Source: Limnephilus marmoratus
Lineage: Eukaryota > Arthropoda > Insecta > Trichoptera > Limnephilidae
Assembly: GCA_917880885.1 (NCBI GenBank)
Contig: OU862934.1
Location: 32,162,734-32,226,733 of the forward strand
Length of the DNA stretch: 64,000 bases
Direction of reading: 5' to 3'
Shown: one piece after another, positions 43,547 through 54,779 of the stretch
Position numbering within the stretch: the first letter of the stretch is position 1
Layout of the letters: each line of letters starts with the position of its first letter
The notes under the pieces: generated by a model
What the model was told of the DNA's origin: nothing
Database searches by the model: none
What the model saw: the letters and a program-made list of their open reading frames with translations, nothing else
Position numbers and translations under genes: made by a program

Positions 43547-44090
43547 TATTAAGAAATTTATTGTGATTCTACGCAAACGAAACGATAAGAAAAACTTTAA
43601 TTTATTAATAAATGGTTTTTTTGTATTAGTAACAAAAACCAATTCGTAGTAAAGATTAATCGAAAATAATAAGTTCAGAAGTTCAGTTACAACCACGGTT
43701 TTGCCGCATTCGAAACCGAATCCATGATGTTAATGCTAGCGACATCCACTGTATCTTTCTTCACCAGTGTAATAAGTTGGTATTCAAATGAGATTGGTGC
43801 AGATAACATCATTTAAAGTTACTTTTGGTGATTTTAAACGATTTCATTTAGATCCGTGGCGTCTTTTGACATTTTCAAATTTAAATTACATCTACTTTAA
43901 ATACAGAAGTTATAAAACTTTGTCGTAAAATTAAGGAATCATTTTGTTATCATTGAGATATGATGATCTGAGTCGCGGAGCAGTAAAATCCTTGTGTCTG
44001 GTCATCGAAGTTAGGGGTTCAAATTTAATGGATTGTCTGTAGTTTTTTTAATTAACATTTTTGAAGTGAAACTTTTAGCCACAATGTGAT
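43547..44090. other. Unclassified sequence with a weak tRNA-like patch
   Basis: 43973-44040 has a B-box-like GGGGTTCAAATTT and might be a decayed SINE head; otherwise nothing is seen. Confidence 0.3.
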
Positions 44091-44094
44091 TTGG

Positions 44095-44345
44095 AATTCG
44101 GATGAAACGGAAATGACGCATTACAGCACCTGCGAAGCATCAAACTGCTCTCATTGGCCGCTTTGCTTATGATGTATCTTTTCAAGGCTCCTATTGGTTG
44201 AGATATGAAACGGAATTGACACTAGATCTGCGCCCATTGGCCACTTTGATTATGACCTCACTTTTCAAGGTTCCATTGGTTGATATTGTTTTGGTAAAGT
44301 TTCGCTTCGATTGCGGGTGAACTGCACTGCGATTTTTTTACATAT
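44095..44345 (+). repeat. Repeat R3 copy, inverse of 17178-17400
   Basis: Shares GATGAAACGG, TCATTGGCCGC, GATATGAAACGG, TTTTCAAGGTTCCATTGG and AAGTTTCGCTTC. It ends in GGGTGAACTGCACTG, as do the relatives at 47090 and 55760. Confidence 0.7.
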
Positions 44346-44394
44346 ATTATATAATATAGGATAGTCCAAATTCTCTGCAAAAAATTTCCAAAAG

Positions 44395-44645
44395 TTGAAG
44401 TTTCTCTCAGTAGCGCCCTGGTGTAAGACCACCATTCAGAATTGAAACGTTGCTTGAAATGGCTTTAGCCATGTTTAGTGACCAGACATGAATAGCCAGG
44501 TACTTTTCCACCTTCCTCTCCCCCATATCCTTCCCCTCACCACTATATTCAGCCAAACAACATACCCCTATTGGAGATGCCATAGTCTGACTGGTTCCAG
44601 GCGATTGGAACTGTTGGCACTCACGGTATTCACATAATATTTAAT
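44395..44645 (+). mobile_element. SINE2 body, no head
   Basis: CTCTCAGTAGCGCCCTGG, GACCACCATTCAGAATTG, CCAGGTACTTTTCCACC and ACTGGTTCCAGG in SINE2 order. The tRNA-like head is missing. Confidence 0.75.
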
Positions 44646-44838
44646 AAAATGGTGATTAAAATCTTTTTTAAGTAGGTTTATCGCTTTCTCGCTTGTCCGA
44701 ATTGCAAAATTTGAAAAATGGCACAAACTCATAGACATATGAATATTACTAGACCAGACATAAAAGTGAGGGTTAGACAACAACTACAGCGGGGCGCAGA
44801 GCGGGAAGATGACTTTGAAGATATGTGATTCGTCGATA
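44646..44838. other. Spacer
   Basis: No feature recognised. Confidence 0.3.
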
Positions 44839-45001
44839 AGGGAACGTACCCATACTACGTGACCAACTTTTTGCAATTTTTAACCCCCCCCCCCACCCCT
44901 CCCCCGGTGACCAAAAACCTAAGCCCGCCGCCGCTCATTTGTACCAAGCGTGACATTTTGAAGACCCCCTAAACGTGTCACGTTGTATGGGTACGTTCCC
45001 T
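44839..45001. mobile_element. MITE with 25-bp TIRs
   Basis: Starts AGGGAACGTACCCATAC and ends GTATGGGTACGTTCCCT, with the match extending about 25 bp with one mismatch. The centre has a C-run and CCGCCGCCGCTC. TA lies just outside the left end. It resembles small insect MITEs of this AGGGNACGTNCC type. Confidence 0.75.
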
Positions 45002-45456
45002 AACTGGTCAAATTGTATAAACTACCCATCGATTAATTAATTTTTATTTTTATTTTTTTGTTCAATCCCTAGGTTAATTAGTTATTTTGCTTTCGTTTTT
45101 CGTTGCTTTTCTTTCGTATAGTTGTTGAGAAAATATCATATTTCCTCAAGGTTGGCGGAATGTTTGGTTCTGAAACAGTTTTTTAAAAACTTAATCCATG
45201 TTCCTCAAGTCCTTCATCAAACATGTATTCCTTTCTCTTCCTCCTTTCCTCAAAAGTCTCTACCAGGAAAAGAAGAAGATGTTTTTCTACCTACATGAAA
45301 AACATAATGAACAATATTGCCACCCAAGTTTAAATTACCTACTTGGGCAGTTAGAAATTCGTAGTGACATGGGTCACAGTCCGCTGTTCGAAATATCGCA
45401 AAATTCATATTTTTATGAAATCAAATTGTCGTTATATAAAACCTGGTGTTGTGCAG
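45002..45456. other. Unclassified sequence
   Basis: Contains a 98-codon frame (45198-45494) without recognisable motifs or composition bias; I do not call it a gene. No repeat partner is seen. Confidence 0.3.
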
Positions 45457-45517
45457 GTACATTGGGAAGCTGCCAGTACCAGGATCGATCCTGAAGCGCC
45501 ACAAGAAGCCGTCAAAG
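45457..45517 (+). other. Candidate exon (61 nt), unproven
   Basis: A GC-richer block preceded by GGTGTTGTGCAG and followed by GTAAGAG, good acceptor and donor contexts. In one frame it reads VHWEAASTRIDPEAPQEAVK without stops; another is also open. The surroundings are AT-rich. Length and context would fit an internal exon of a host gene, but nothing else supports it. Confidence 0.25.
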
Positions 45518-46250
45518 GTAAGAGACTATTCCTCTCATAGCCTATTTCCTATGATCGATATTTCGAACACAATCAATGGTCTTTACTCATCAAAAAAAGT
45601 ATTTACAGTTTACACATTCTCATGTCGCGGTATCGGCCGTGACATTTTTGGTCAGTGTATAGGCATCTCGCATTATAATATCACCATTTAGTTCTTAAAA
45701 GTATACTCTGCTTTTGAATGAACAGATTTTTTTACATGGGAGCGCGAATTTCTCGCCGCGTAATGAACAAATTTGCGAAGTCTAATACGGCAAAGTAAAG
45801 TTCGCTTATTTTCAGACTCCAATATTATGTTGCCGTATTTAGTTACAAATGTTTTATAATTTACTTACCCTGTAAACATCGACGAGCACACGCCATGTAT
45901 CTCGAGTGATAGTATATATTTACACGTTTTCAAAACACAAACCATGTTTTTTGCGGTGTTATTTCTTAAATTGCACCGATCAGCGCTCGACGCTGGCTCG
46001 CAGAAGAATGATGACGTCACATTTTTTAGATTAACGCGAAGCCATACTCCATCCCAGCCGGTTCCAATGGAACCGGTTTTGGGTTGGGGAAATAATACGC
46101 TTTTATCACTTAGGACAGGTCCACTAATATTCATATATCTATTCACTAAACTCAAAGAGCATAAAAAAAATCTAGAAATGATTGATTTTTTTTATTTTTG
46201 ATTTTTGGAGACGGGTCTATGCTTCGACGCACTTTGATATTAACACCCTA
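45518..46250. other. Unclassified sequence
   Basis: Includes a GACGTCA word and a GGTTCCAATGGAACC palindrome (46059-46073); no repeat partner or coding frame. Confidence 0.3.
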
Positions 46251-46254
46251 GAGA

Positions 46255-47125
46255 CCGATTTTTTTTTCAAATTTGACCCAAAAAATCATCTTCGGACTCA
46301 ATTTACTCGAAAACGAAAGCTCAAATCAAAAAATTAATACGACAAAATCGATTCCAAATGTGATGTGGATTCACCACTTTCTCTTGACACCGTGTATTGC
46401 TAAACAATGACAAGACTTTGTTTTGCAGAAATTGGCATGACAAAGTAATTAAATGGTCATTCAGCGCCATTTTGTTTTTTGGCTTTAGAAAGAACAGCAC
46501 TAATAAAAATAATAATAATTGGATAGTTTTTATAGCGCCGTTTTCGTGTTGCCAAAGTTACGAGTACATTTGAAATTCGTCCCTTTTTGAAGTGAAAACT
46601 TCATTAGCACCGTTGTGATTTGAAACTCGATGAAACGGAAAACCGACACTAAAAAGAGAAACACAATATATATTTACAGGATTTAGCCTTCGAGAGAACG
46701 AGATAGTATAATCGGTCTCCTCTTTGTGCGGTGCTTCGTAGCATATCGGTTTTCTCTTTGTGCGGTGCTTCGTAGTCACCCCACTTTTGAAGTACGTCTC
46801 ACGTGAGTTCAAAAAGGGGGGAGTCCTGCAAAATCTCACGTCTACTTGAAAAGAATTACGAAAGGGCCCATATTCATCTCACCAAGGGGGGGAGGAGTCT
46901 AAATTGGAAGAAAAACTGCTCACGTAATTAATGTATGCCCCCTTTGAAACTCGATGAAATGGAAAACCGACACTTAAAAGAGACAATCTACAGGAATTAG
47001 AGATAGAATAATCAGTCTCCCCTTTGTGCAGTACTTCGTAGCCCACCCCCACTCACTCTTGTCTACTTTAGTTTTCTGAAGGTTTAGCTTCTACCGCGTG
47101 TGAATTGCACACTGATTTTTTTAAA
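46255..47125 (+). repeat. Repeat R3 copy with internal duplication
   Basis: 46255-46375 resembles 16970-17090. The segment with GAAACTCGATGAAACGG, AAAACCGACACT and CTCCTCTTTGTGCGG occurs at 46620-46760 and again at 46940-47050. The end (TTTCTGAAGGTTTAGCTTC, CCGCGTGTGAATTGCAC) is the inverse of 55755-55800. Confidence 0.6.
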
Positions 47126-47194
47126 CTGAACGTCGACTGAACATCATCATGCCTTCCTTTCTAATCTTCACAATCATGTATTGTGTTTACCACA

Positions 47195-47735
47195 CGTACG
47201 CCTAAGGTATAAATATGGGTCTCGTAGTAAACCAGCAAAAGACCAAACACACGGCCGTAGGATGCACCCAACAAATCCCAACTCTCTCATGTGGAAACCA
47301 AAATTTCGAAACGGTACCAAGATAGGCTCCCTGATAACAAACGACAATAACACCACAGAGGAGATCCAGAAGCGCATAGTGAACGCAAATCGCTGTTATT
47401 TCCGCCTACAAAACCAATTAAAGTCCAGACTGCTGTCCAGAAACACGAAGATATTAGTGTACAAAACACATATCAGACCAGTACTTACGTACGCAGCTGA
47501 GACTTGGGTAGAGACTTGAGAGAATGACCGAGCATCAAGCACCAAAGTCCCTGCTGAACTCAAAACCAATAGGGCGAAGGAGCTTGGGAAGACCAAGACT
47601 AAGATGGAGCGACAACGTCCTCAAAGATATATCTATCTTCTAAACTAGAGAGAGCTGGCACAAAACCGAGATGAGTGGAGGAAGACTCTTGAGGAAGCCA
47701 ACACCCACCAGGGGTTGTATAGCCAATAGTGATGA
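47195..47735 (+). mobile_element. RTE-type LINE C-terminal fragment
   Basis: The frame 47181-47519 contains GSLITNDNNTTEEIQKRIVN, ANRCYFRLQNQLKSRLLSRN and THIRPVLTYAAETW. Beyond a stop, ELAQNRDEWRKTLEEANTH appears at 47652-47710. These are the post-RT segments of arthropod RTE-like elements. RT catalytic motifs are missing. Confidence 0.75.
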
Positions 47736-48284
47736 TGATGACGCCTAAGGTATCTTATTTCTAAATACATCATTTCATAAATCACAATATTTTCGTATTG
47801 TGCACGAATAAGACGAGATAATTGCTCTATTAGAATATTGTGTAAGGTGGGAATAGATGTTAAGTTAGTAAAGTATGGTATAAAAAATCCCCGTCTCGAC
47901 AATGGGTGAACGCGCAAAGCCAAAGAAATACACACAGATCTATGTAGATAGCTAATGTGCCGTAAATCCCAAATCTAGGATCACACAGAGCATCCGTGTA
48001 ATGTTTTAATGCGAAAGGGTGACGGCACCAATTCTGGGTCCTATTTATTAACTGTATTTAATTATTATTATCATTTCAAATTTTGGGCAAATAATATTAC
48101 CAAATAATATTAAAGTGGCTATTCTTATTATGTTGTTCACAGATTTTCGTAATTTTATTGTTTTAACAGAAATATGGTTTATTTCCCGTAATATGTAGAC
48201 ATCTTCTCAACTTGAAATAAATTGAACTTATTATTTACCTATCATTAAACTTTTTCAACGTGCTTTATCTTCATGTTAAGAGGG
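47736..48284. other. No recognisable feature
   Basis: AT-rich sequence with no frames or partners seen. Confidence 0.3.
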
Positions 48285-48890
48285 AATAACCCGACAAAAC
48301 CGTAAAATGGTCATTTTAAAACCAAATTTTAGACGTATTGACACTTTCCACAAAAAATTATAAATTGATTTCTAAAGACTGTTATTTTATCTAGTAAAGC
48401 ATATAATAATGCAGCAAAATAAATCAATAAAATATATGGGAAAGCTATTTTTCAGAATTTTAAATTTAGTTCAAATAAAATCATTAAAAAATATCCGTGC
48501 CCTTTTTTTGACGAAAACACTTCAGTTTGTCTGTTTATTTACGGCCTTACAAACTAATAATACACTTTTTTTAAATTTCCATTCTTATTTTGCTTAGACA
48601 GTATTGAAAAATTATAAATACTTATGATCAAAACATAATTACAAAAGGTACGTAAATTTAATAACTTTATCATCATGAGCTTGAGCATTTTTCAATGTAG
48701 GTACTTGTTTTTATCAAAACAAATTTTGAATGAAATAAAATCGATATCGAGTTGTTATGTTAAAATACTGGAATAGAGAACAATTAATCTTTCTCATTGG
48801 AACCGCCCTGCACAGTTGATCCCAAGATCCCAAGATCATCATTTGACGAAATTTAAATTCTTGGCCGCTGATTAATGGCTCTTAAGATAT
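48285..48890 (+). repeat. Repeat V copy 2, diverged
   Basis: Follows the order of 61826-62540: TTTTAGACGTATTGAC, AAATCAATAAAATAT, TCATTAAAAAATAT, TTAATCTTTCTCATTG and CGCCCTGCAC. No coding frame. Confidence 0.7.
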
Positions 48891-48959
48891 TTACATACAT
48901 ATTATATGTATAATTATATATTTTTTCATTGTTGCAACATCGTTGTATTTACATATTGT

Positions 48960-50930
48960 AATATTTATTGTTTGATTTGTTATTTTTTTTTATTGTTTTT
49001 ATTTCTTGCTAGAGCAATCCCGATGAGTTACAGAACTCATTTTAGGACAGGAGGAATATACAAATCATGGGTGGGAGGAAATAGTTAAAATTTTACATAG
49101 GAATTTGTATATTAAAATATAAGATTCGCATACAATATAGAAGAAAAATAAAAGACAGGTTGAGTGGAATAAACAGCAATGGAAAACAATTAAAGAAAAA
49201 AGGGAACAAGGTTGTACAGATATGGATGATTACAACTTAATGGAAAAGAAAAGAAGAGAAAAGAAACAAGATAATTGAACATGACAAGAAAATTACAAAG
49301 TTTCATCCTTATACATACTTAAAAAATATTCTTTTAAAGCATTACTCTGATTTTTTTTATTTTGCTGGATTCCCTTGTTCATATCTGGTAGCGAATTATA
49401 TAGTTTATAGGCAACATAGTTCAGAGATTTTATCCCATATTTTGTAGTGTGTATTTGAGGTATGCGGATTTTATTGCTATTTCGAGTATTGTGAGTGTGG
49501 ATGTCTTGATTGTAAAGTGGCTTGATGTTAGTGTGGGTTGATTGTTGGGTAATTTGTAGGATGGTGCTTGTGATTTCATGTTTAGGAAGGACTGTGATCG
49601 GAAGAATACCGGAAACTGAATAGATGTCTCTGACATGGGTATCCCATGGAAGTCCAAAAACATTTCTGAGAGCTCGGTTTTGAACCACCTGCAGATCAGC
49701 TATTAATTTCTTTGAGGCAAATCCCCAGATACAGCAGAGATAAGAAAGGTGTGAATGTACCATGGCGTAGTACACTGATGTTAATAAAGTTACGGGTAGT
49801 AATCCTTGGAGTCTATAAAGTACACCAGTTATGGGTGTAATTTTCTCCTTTACATGATTTATGTGGAGATCCCACGAAAGTTGGGAATCTACGATCAGGC
49901 CCAAATATTTTGTGCTCATTTTCTTTTCGAGGCAGTTATCACCAACGATATTGAGGCTGATATTTTTCTTGTTGCCAAAAAGTATATAATGAGTTTTTTT
50001 ACGTTAAGGGTTAGTTTGTTTATTCTTAACCAGCTTGTGAGTTTAGAAATATCAGCATTCATTTCCGTTTCAAGCTCCGCTAGGTTCAGTTTGTTGTAAA
50101 AAATTACTGTATCGTCCGCATAGAGTTGTAGAGTTCCTTTAATACCCCACTTTGTTATGTCATTCACATAGATAAGAAATAGCAACGGTCCAAGAATTGA
50201 TCCCTGTGGCACTCCACATGTTATTTTACCCAACTCACTCGTTTCTCCTCCCAGTTTTACTGCCGAAAAGCGATTTGATAGGTAAGATCGGAAAAGTTCC
50301 AGAGGAGTACCAACAATACCCAAATGTTTCAGTTTTTCGATCAATACGTTATGATCTACCGTGTCAAATGCCTTCTTTAGATCAATAAATATTGCAGCCG
50401 TAAAATCCCCATGATCAATATATTTCTGTATATTTGATATAAAATCAAAAGTTGTACATTTAGTGTTAGATCGTCGTATGAAACCGTATTGTTTTGACGT
50501 GAGAATTTTGTTGTGTTCGAGATATTTCAATAGTCTTTCTTTAATTATACATTCAAATATTTTAGAGATAGCTGGAAGTATAGAGATTGGACGATAATTT
50601 TGGACATTTTTTTTGCATTCGTCTTTATGAATAGGACTTATTTTGGCAATTTTTAGTTTGTCTGGAAAGATACCTTTTGATAGAGAGAGGTTTATTAAGA
50701 ATACAAGGTCATCCGCCAGTTCCTCCTTGCAATTTTTGAGAAGGAGAGAGGTTATCCCATCGGAACCAGCTGCCGCTTTGGACTTAAGGTTAGATATGAC
50801 ACGTATGATTTCATTTTTATTTGTCCTGATCATGTTAAAAGATTGTTTTGCTTGAGGTTCCGTGTAGATCGTGTTCACATCAGTTTTTGAAGTTTTTATT
50901 ACTGATGCTAGACTTTCCCCAACTGAGACT
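48960..50930 (-). mobile_element. LINE F, 5'-truncated, well-preserved RT
   Basis: Minus strand: RT region from about 50930 to the C-terminal stop at 49293, then a 3' UTR with a GAGTTCTGTAACTC hairpin (49024-49037 region) and an AT-rich end near 48960. It is the most intact retroelement coding region in the window. Confidence 0.9.
49293..50878 (-). pseudogene. LINE F reverse transcriptase, one frameshift
   Basis: The first frame (50878-49916, 320 residues) runs from SNLKSKAAAGSDGITSLLLK through the RT domain: NYRPISILPAISKIFE, FIDLKKAFDTVDH (motif A), TCGVPQGSILGPLLFLIYV and YADD at 50111-50122. The second frame (49919-49293, 208 residues) continues with MSTKYLGLIVDSQLSWDLH, HSHLSYLCCIWGFASKK and RNSNKIRIPQIHTTKYG. 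They join across a T7 run on plus at 49994-50000, where one base is missing. All RT catalytic residues are present. The endonuclease is lost by truncation. Confidence 0.9.
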
Positions 50931-51118
50931 TATCTTCTATTTTCTATTTGTTGCTGTTTTACAAGCTCACTAGGGCTGTCTTTTTCATGTTGTAGTTATG
51001 CCTGATACTATGTTTCATTGTGCAAAAGCCGAAATATTGTGAATAAATAAGTATTGAATTTTTTGAAAAATACGAAACAAACAATATATCGTGCCATCTT
51101 ATTTTCAAAGAGTTTTGG
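50931..51118. other. Spacer
   Basis: No feature recognised. Confidence 0.3.
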
Positions 51119-51119
51119 C

Positions 51120-51830
51120 TACGTAAATAAGCTAACCAACTAAATAACCATCATACAGTTTTCCGCAGGGGTAAACAGAGAGGAACGACCGCCAAACACA
51201 CACTCTTTGCCTCATTCACATTCATACAACGTCTCATATATACCCATCTATTATTCTAACTCTTGACATGACCCCATTGAAGAATCTGATTCACTTCATC
51301 GTGCTATTTTTTTTACTTGAATACCGTACAAGAGTCCCAACTGCTCCCGTCTGGAGCGAGAGGGACTATGGCATCCCCAATTGGGGTATGTTGTGAGGCT
51401 GAAGGTAGTGGGGAGGGGAAGGTGGGGAAGTACCTGGCTATTCAGATTTGGTCACCAAGCACGGCTAAAGCCATTTCAAGCAACGTTTCAATTCTGAATG
51501 GTGGTCTTACAGCAGGGCAATACTGAGAGCATATTTCACTATGTCATGTCTTCCTCGAGCGTCTCCGATTTCTTCTACCGTTCACATTTGCGTCGTAAGT
51601 ATATTCTACTTATAGCCCCATCTGAGAGTCCCTTTCTTAATCCTACTTACTATGCTTATATCAGCCCCGCATTTTTTGTGGATCTCCATGTTTTTCATAT
51701 GATCATTCATGGTTTTACCACATATACGTCTCAGGGATCTCATTTCTAGTCAGTTTCATGCCTCACTGCCATATATCGAGTTAGGTAGCAGAACTCCATT
51801 GTGCAATGCTAACTTCCCTTCTTTGTCAAC
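51120..51830 (-). mobile_element. RTE-like LINE, interrupted by SINE2
   Basis: The RTE C-terminal piece (reverse of AACCATCATACAGTTTTCCG at its 3' end) is cut at about 51303 and resumes at 51545 with GTCATGTCTTCCTCGAGCG. Other copies have these halves adjacent (GTGCCATGTC...). Confidence 0.75.
51303..51545 (-). mobile_element. SINE2 body inside an RTE copy
   Basis: From CCGTACAAGAGTCCCAACTG to CAGGGCAATACTGAGAGC on plus, i.e. SINE2 in minus sense with A-tail (T-run on plus, 51306-51312). The tRNA-like head is absent (5' truncation). Confidence 0.8.
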
Positions 51831-52400
51831 TTTAATATAATACATCTAATTCCAAGTGACTTTTAAAACTTAAAAAAGGGTTGACTTAGGATTCAACCTT
51901 CCTACCCAGTACTGGAGTCAACAACGCTTACAACTGAGCCAAATACCAAATGGATGGGACCGAAATTTATTTCATATAAACTTTATTTCATAAAAGATAA
52001 ACATTTTTCCTCAGGCCTCCTGTACTCCTGTGTGGAGCTAATGTAAAAAAAAATAATACTAATATTTTTCCTGGCAACTGTTCCTCTCCATTACTTATGT
52101 CGCCATTATAAAAGAAATATTTTGTAATAGATCGCCAAAATATTTTTGAAATATTAATTTAAATCACCTTTTAAAATATCACACCTCTGCCAATAACCGG
52201 TGCGGTTGGCCTCTCGACAACTTATCCATAACCGGTATCCAACCGCAGGTCAAGCAATGGACAGCGCAGCGTGGCGATACTAAACAAATCGACTCCAATC
52301 TGGTCAGGTAGGACTTCATCACGCCATTTTACCACATTTAATTAAATTATTTTTTGAAAGTTTTTAAAAGTGTCTCCAACGATTAAACATTAAACAAATG
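51831..52400. other. Mostly unclassified; a SINE1 tail at 52008-52050
   Basis: TTTTCCTCAGGCCTCC and GTGTGGAGCTAATGTAAAA mark a plus SINE1 tail fragment. The rest shows no pattern. Confidence 0.45.
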
Positions 52401-52404
52401 ATAC

Positions 52405-52645
52405 GTTGGCGCTAACCAAAAAGCTGGCGAAATAAGTGAAGCAAAAGCAGTTCACAATAAAGAGCGGGTGCCTACCCTGGTGAGAGTATACTGAATGCTG
52501 CGGAAATGAGATCTCTGAGACGCGTGTGTGGTAAAACATTGTATGATCGCGTGAAAATGTGGAGATCTGCAAATAATGCAAGGATGATGTAAGCGTAATG
52601 AGTAAGTTTTTGTCCTCTCAGCCTACCCCTGCGGGTAAAGGGCAT
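52405..52645 (+). mobile_element. RTE-like LINE fragment, internal deletion
   Basis: Plus-coding (GGCGCTAACCAAAAAGCTGG, AAATGAGATCTCTGAGACGC) with the end CAGCCTACCCCTGCGGG joined directly after ATGAGTAAG, so about 250 bp is missing compared with 52975-53475. Confidence 0.7.
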
Positions 52646-52967
52646 TTTTTTTTTAATGTGGAAACCTCACAAGAGTCTCAGCTGCTTCCGTCTGGAGCCA
52701 GTGAGCTATTCAAATCTGGTCACCAAACACGGCTAAAGCCATTTCAAGCATATTTTCAATTCAGAATGGTGGTGTTACCCTAGGGCGATACTGAGAGTAT
52801 CTTTCATTCTGGAACGTGCCTCAAATATACTATTTATTATTTTTAATTTATTATTTGTAAAATAACACCAATTAATCAAATAAAATTTATTTGCGCACGC
52901 CGGGATTCGATCCCGCGTCCTTCAGTTTGCGAGTCAAGAGCCTTATACCTCGACCAAGGAGGCCATT
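52635..52967 (-). mobile_element. SINE2 with intact tRNA-like head
   Basis: On minus: head from GGCCTCCTTGGTCGAGG (52967) through AAGGCTCTTGACTCGC to B box GGGATCGAATCCC, the link GCGTGCGCAAATAAATTTT, the body and A-tail (T-run, 52647-52656). The body has a deletion of about 90 bp. It is the best example of a full head-body-tail order. Confidence 0.85.
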
Positions 52968-52974
52968 AATATCG

Positions 52975-53475
52975 TTGTTGCTAACATAAAAACTGTCCAA
53001 ATAAGCGAAGTTAGCAGTCTACAATGGAGTGCTGGTGCCTACCCTGATGTACGGCTGTGTTGCGTGGAACTGGCAGATGAAGGATGAGAGTAGACTGATT
53101 GCCCTAGAAATTAAATCTCTGAGGCGTATGTGTGGTAAAACCACGTATGATGGTGTGAGAAATGTGTAGATCCTCAAAGAATGCAAGGCTGATGTAAGTG
53201 TTATTAGTAAGATTAAGAAAGGGACACTCCGATGGTTCTACATAAGAGCGATTGAACAAAGAAAGGAGAGTAAGGAGAATGTATGTCGCAAATGTATATG
53301 GTAGAAGAAATTGGGGACGCCCGAGGAAGACATGGCATAATCAAGGGAATCAGATACTTGAGTCGGGTCATGTCGAGGGTCATAATAAAAGAAGAGTATT
53401 TATCACCGAGTTGTTTGGCGGTCCATCCTCTCTGCCTACCCCTGCGGCGAAACGGCATGATGGTTATTTAGTAAC
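52975..53475 (+). mobile_element. RTE-like LINE fragment
   Basis: Plus-coding, with CAGTCTACAATGGAGTGCTGG, GGCGTATGTGTGGTAAAAC, GGGACACTCCGATGGTTC and GGACGCCCGAGGAAGACATGG in RTE order, and the end GCCTACCCCTGCGGCGAAAC. Frames are broken repeatedly. Confidence 0.7.
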
Positions 53476-53820
53476 GATTAAATATTATAATTTTAGATAT
53501 TTATTCCTCTATAAAAACTTTAATCCTAGACTTTTAGAAAAGTCAATAGATGTCGCACTTTAAAATAAAAATGGATATATTTATCCAAGACACTATCTAG
53601 ATTACATTTAGTTCGGGTAGAATCTTAAGATCAGACATAGTCAGCAGCCAAAAAACATGCATCAAGAAAATGTTCATTTTAAAATGTTTTATTTTTTAAT
53701 AGAATAAACATATTAACTTTTAAAGGTTATTTCCATCAATTTAATGTATCACTGAAGAAGACGATAACACAAAGAAATGTAAACGAAATATGAAAAAGAA
53801 CAAGACACAGAAAAATGAAA
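53476..53820. other. Unclassified spacer
   Basis: 53750-53780 has CACTGAAGAAGACG and later GAAAT without a hairpin between; I do not call a ribozyme. Confidence 0.3.
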
Positions 53821-53825
53821 AGCTA

Positions 53826-53905
53826 ATGGTGGCAACTGGGTCTCGAACCCAGGATCTCGCAACTTAGCGGGGGATTAACGCCTTAAGCAATTCGGCCACT
53901 GAAAC
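53826..53905 (-). mobile_element. tRNA-like sequence, probably a SINE head or tRNA pseudogene
   Basis: On minus: CAGTGGCCGAATTGCTTAAGG (A box), GCGTTAATCCCCCGCTAAGT and B box GGGTTCGAGACCC, then a 3' arm GTTGCCACC. It resembles a Ser-like tRNA (long extra arm, GCT in the loop), but the anticodon stem pairs poorly. A tandem satellite starts right beside it. Confidence 0.6.
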
Positions 53906-53985
53906 CTCTTACTTTGAAGTCATTTTTTGTCAATTTCACAGTTCAAATTTTAAAAATGTATGTAACTAAAATATGCACCCGTTGA

Positions 53986-54755
53986 CAAGCCAATGCAATT
54001 GGCTTAGCAGGACTTGTTTGTTGATTATATGTATTATCTTTTCATATTTTAAAAATGTATAATATGTAACTAAAATATAAGCACCTTTTGATAAGCCAAT
54101 TCAATTGGCTTAGCAGGACTTGTTTGTTGATTATATGTATTATCTTTTCATATTTTAAAAATGTATAATATGTAACTTAAATATAAGCACCTGTTGATAA
54201 GCCAATTCAATTGGTTTAGCGGGACTTGTTTGTTGATTATATGTATTATCTTTTCATATTTTAAAAATGTATAATATGTAACTAAAATATAAGCACCTGT
54301 TGATAAGCCAATTCAATTGGTTTAGCAGGACTTGTTTGTTGATTATATGTATTATCTTTTCATATTTTAAAAATGTATAATATGTAACTAAAATATAAGC
54401 ACCTGTTGATAAGCCAATTCAATTGGTTTAGCAGGACTTGTTTGTTGATTATATGTATTATCTTTTCATATTTTAAAAATGTATAATATGTAACTAAAAT
54501 ATAAGCGCCTGTTGATAAGCCAATTCAATTGGTTTAGCAGGACTTGTTTGTTGATTATATGTATTATCTTTTCATATTTTAAAAATGTATAATATGTACT
54601 AAAACATGCACCTGTTGACAAGCCAATTCAATTGGCTTAGCAGGACTTGTTTGTTGATTACATGTATTATCTTTTCAAATTTTAAAAATGTATAATATGT
54701 ACTAAAACATGCACCTGTTGACAAGCCAATTCAATTGGCTTAGCAGGACTTGTTG
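53986..54755. repeat. 106-bp satellite, eight units
   Basis: Units start at 53986, 54092, 54198, 54304, 54410, 54516, 54619 and 54722, with a period of 106 bp, falling to 103 in the last two. Each has TAAGCCAATTCAATTGG(C/T)TTA, a palindrome with a one-base centre, then GCAGGACTTGTTTG. The last unit is partial. Confidence 0.95.
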
Positions 54756-54779
54756 ATCTGTTTAGAGTTTAATAAAGAA

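Noticed and set aside
45198..45494. 98-residue host protein
   Set aside because: No motif, no codon bias, and it overlaps the exon candidate in a different frame.
53750..53790. Hammerhead-like CTGAAGAAGACG
   Set aside because: No stem II hairpin and no correctly placed GAAA and GTC follow.
53826..53905. Functional tRNA gene
   Set aside because: The A and B boxes are good, but the anticodon stem pairs poorly and similar tRNA-like heads in the window are attached to SINE bodies. I call it a SINE head or pseudogene.
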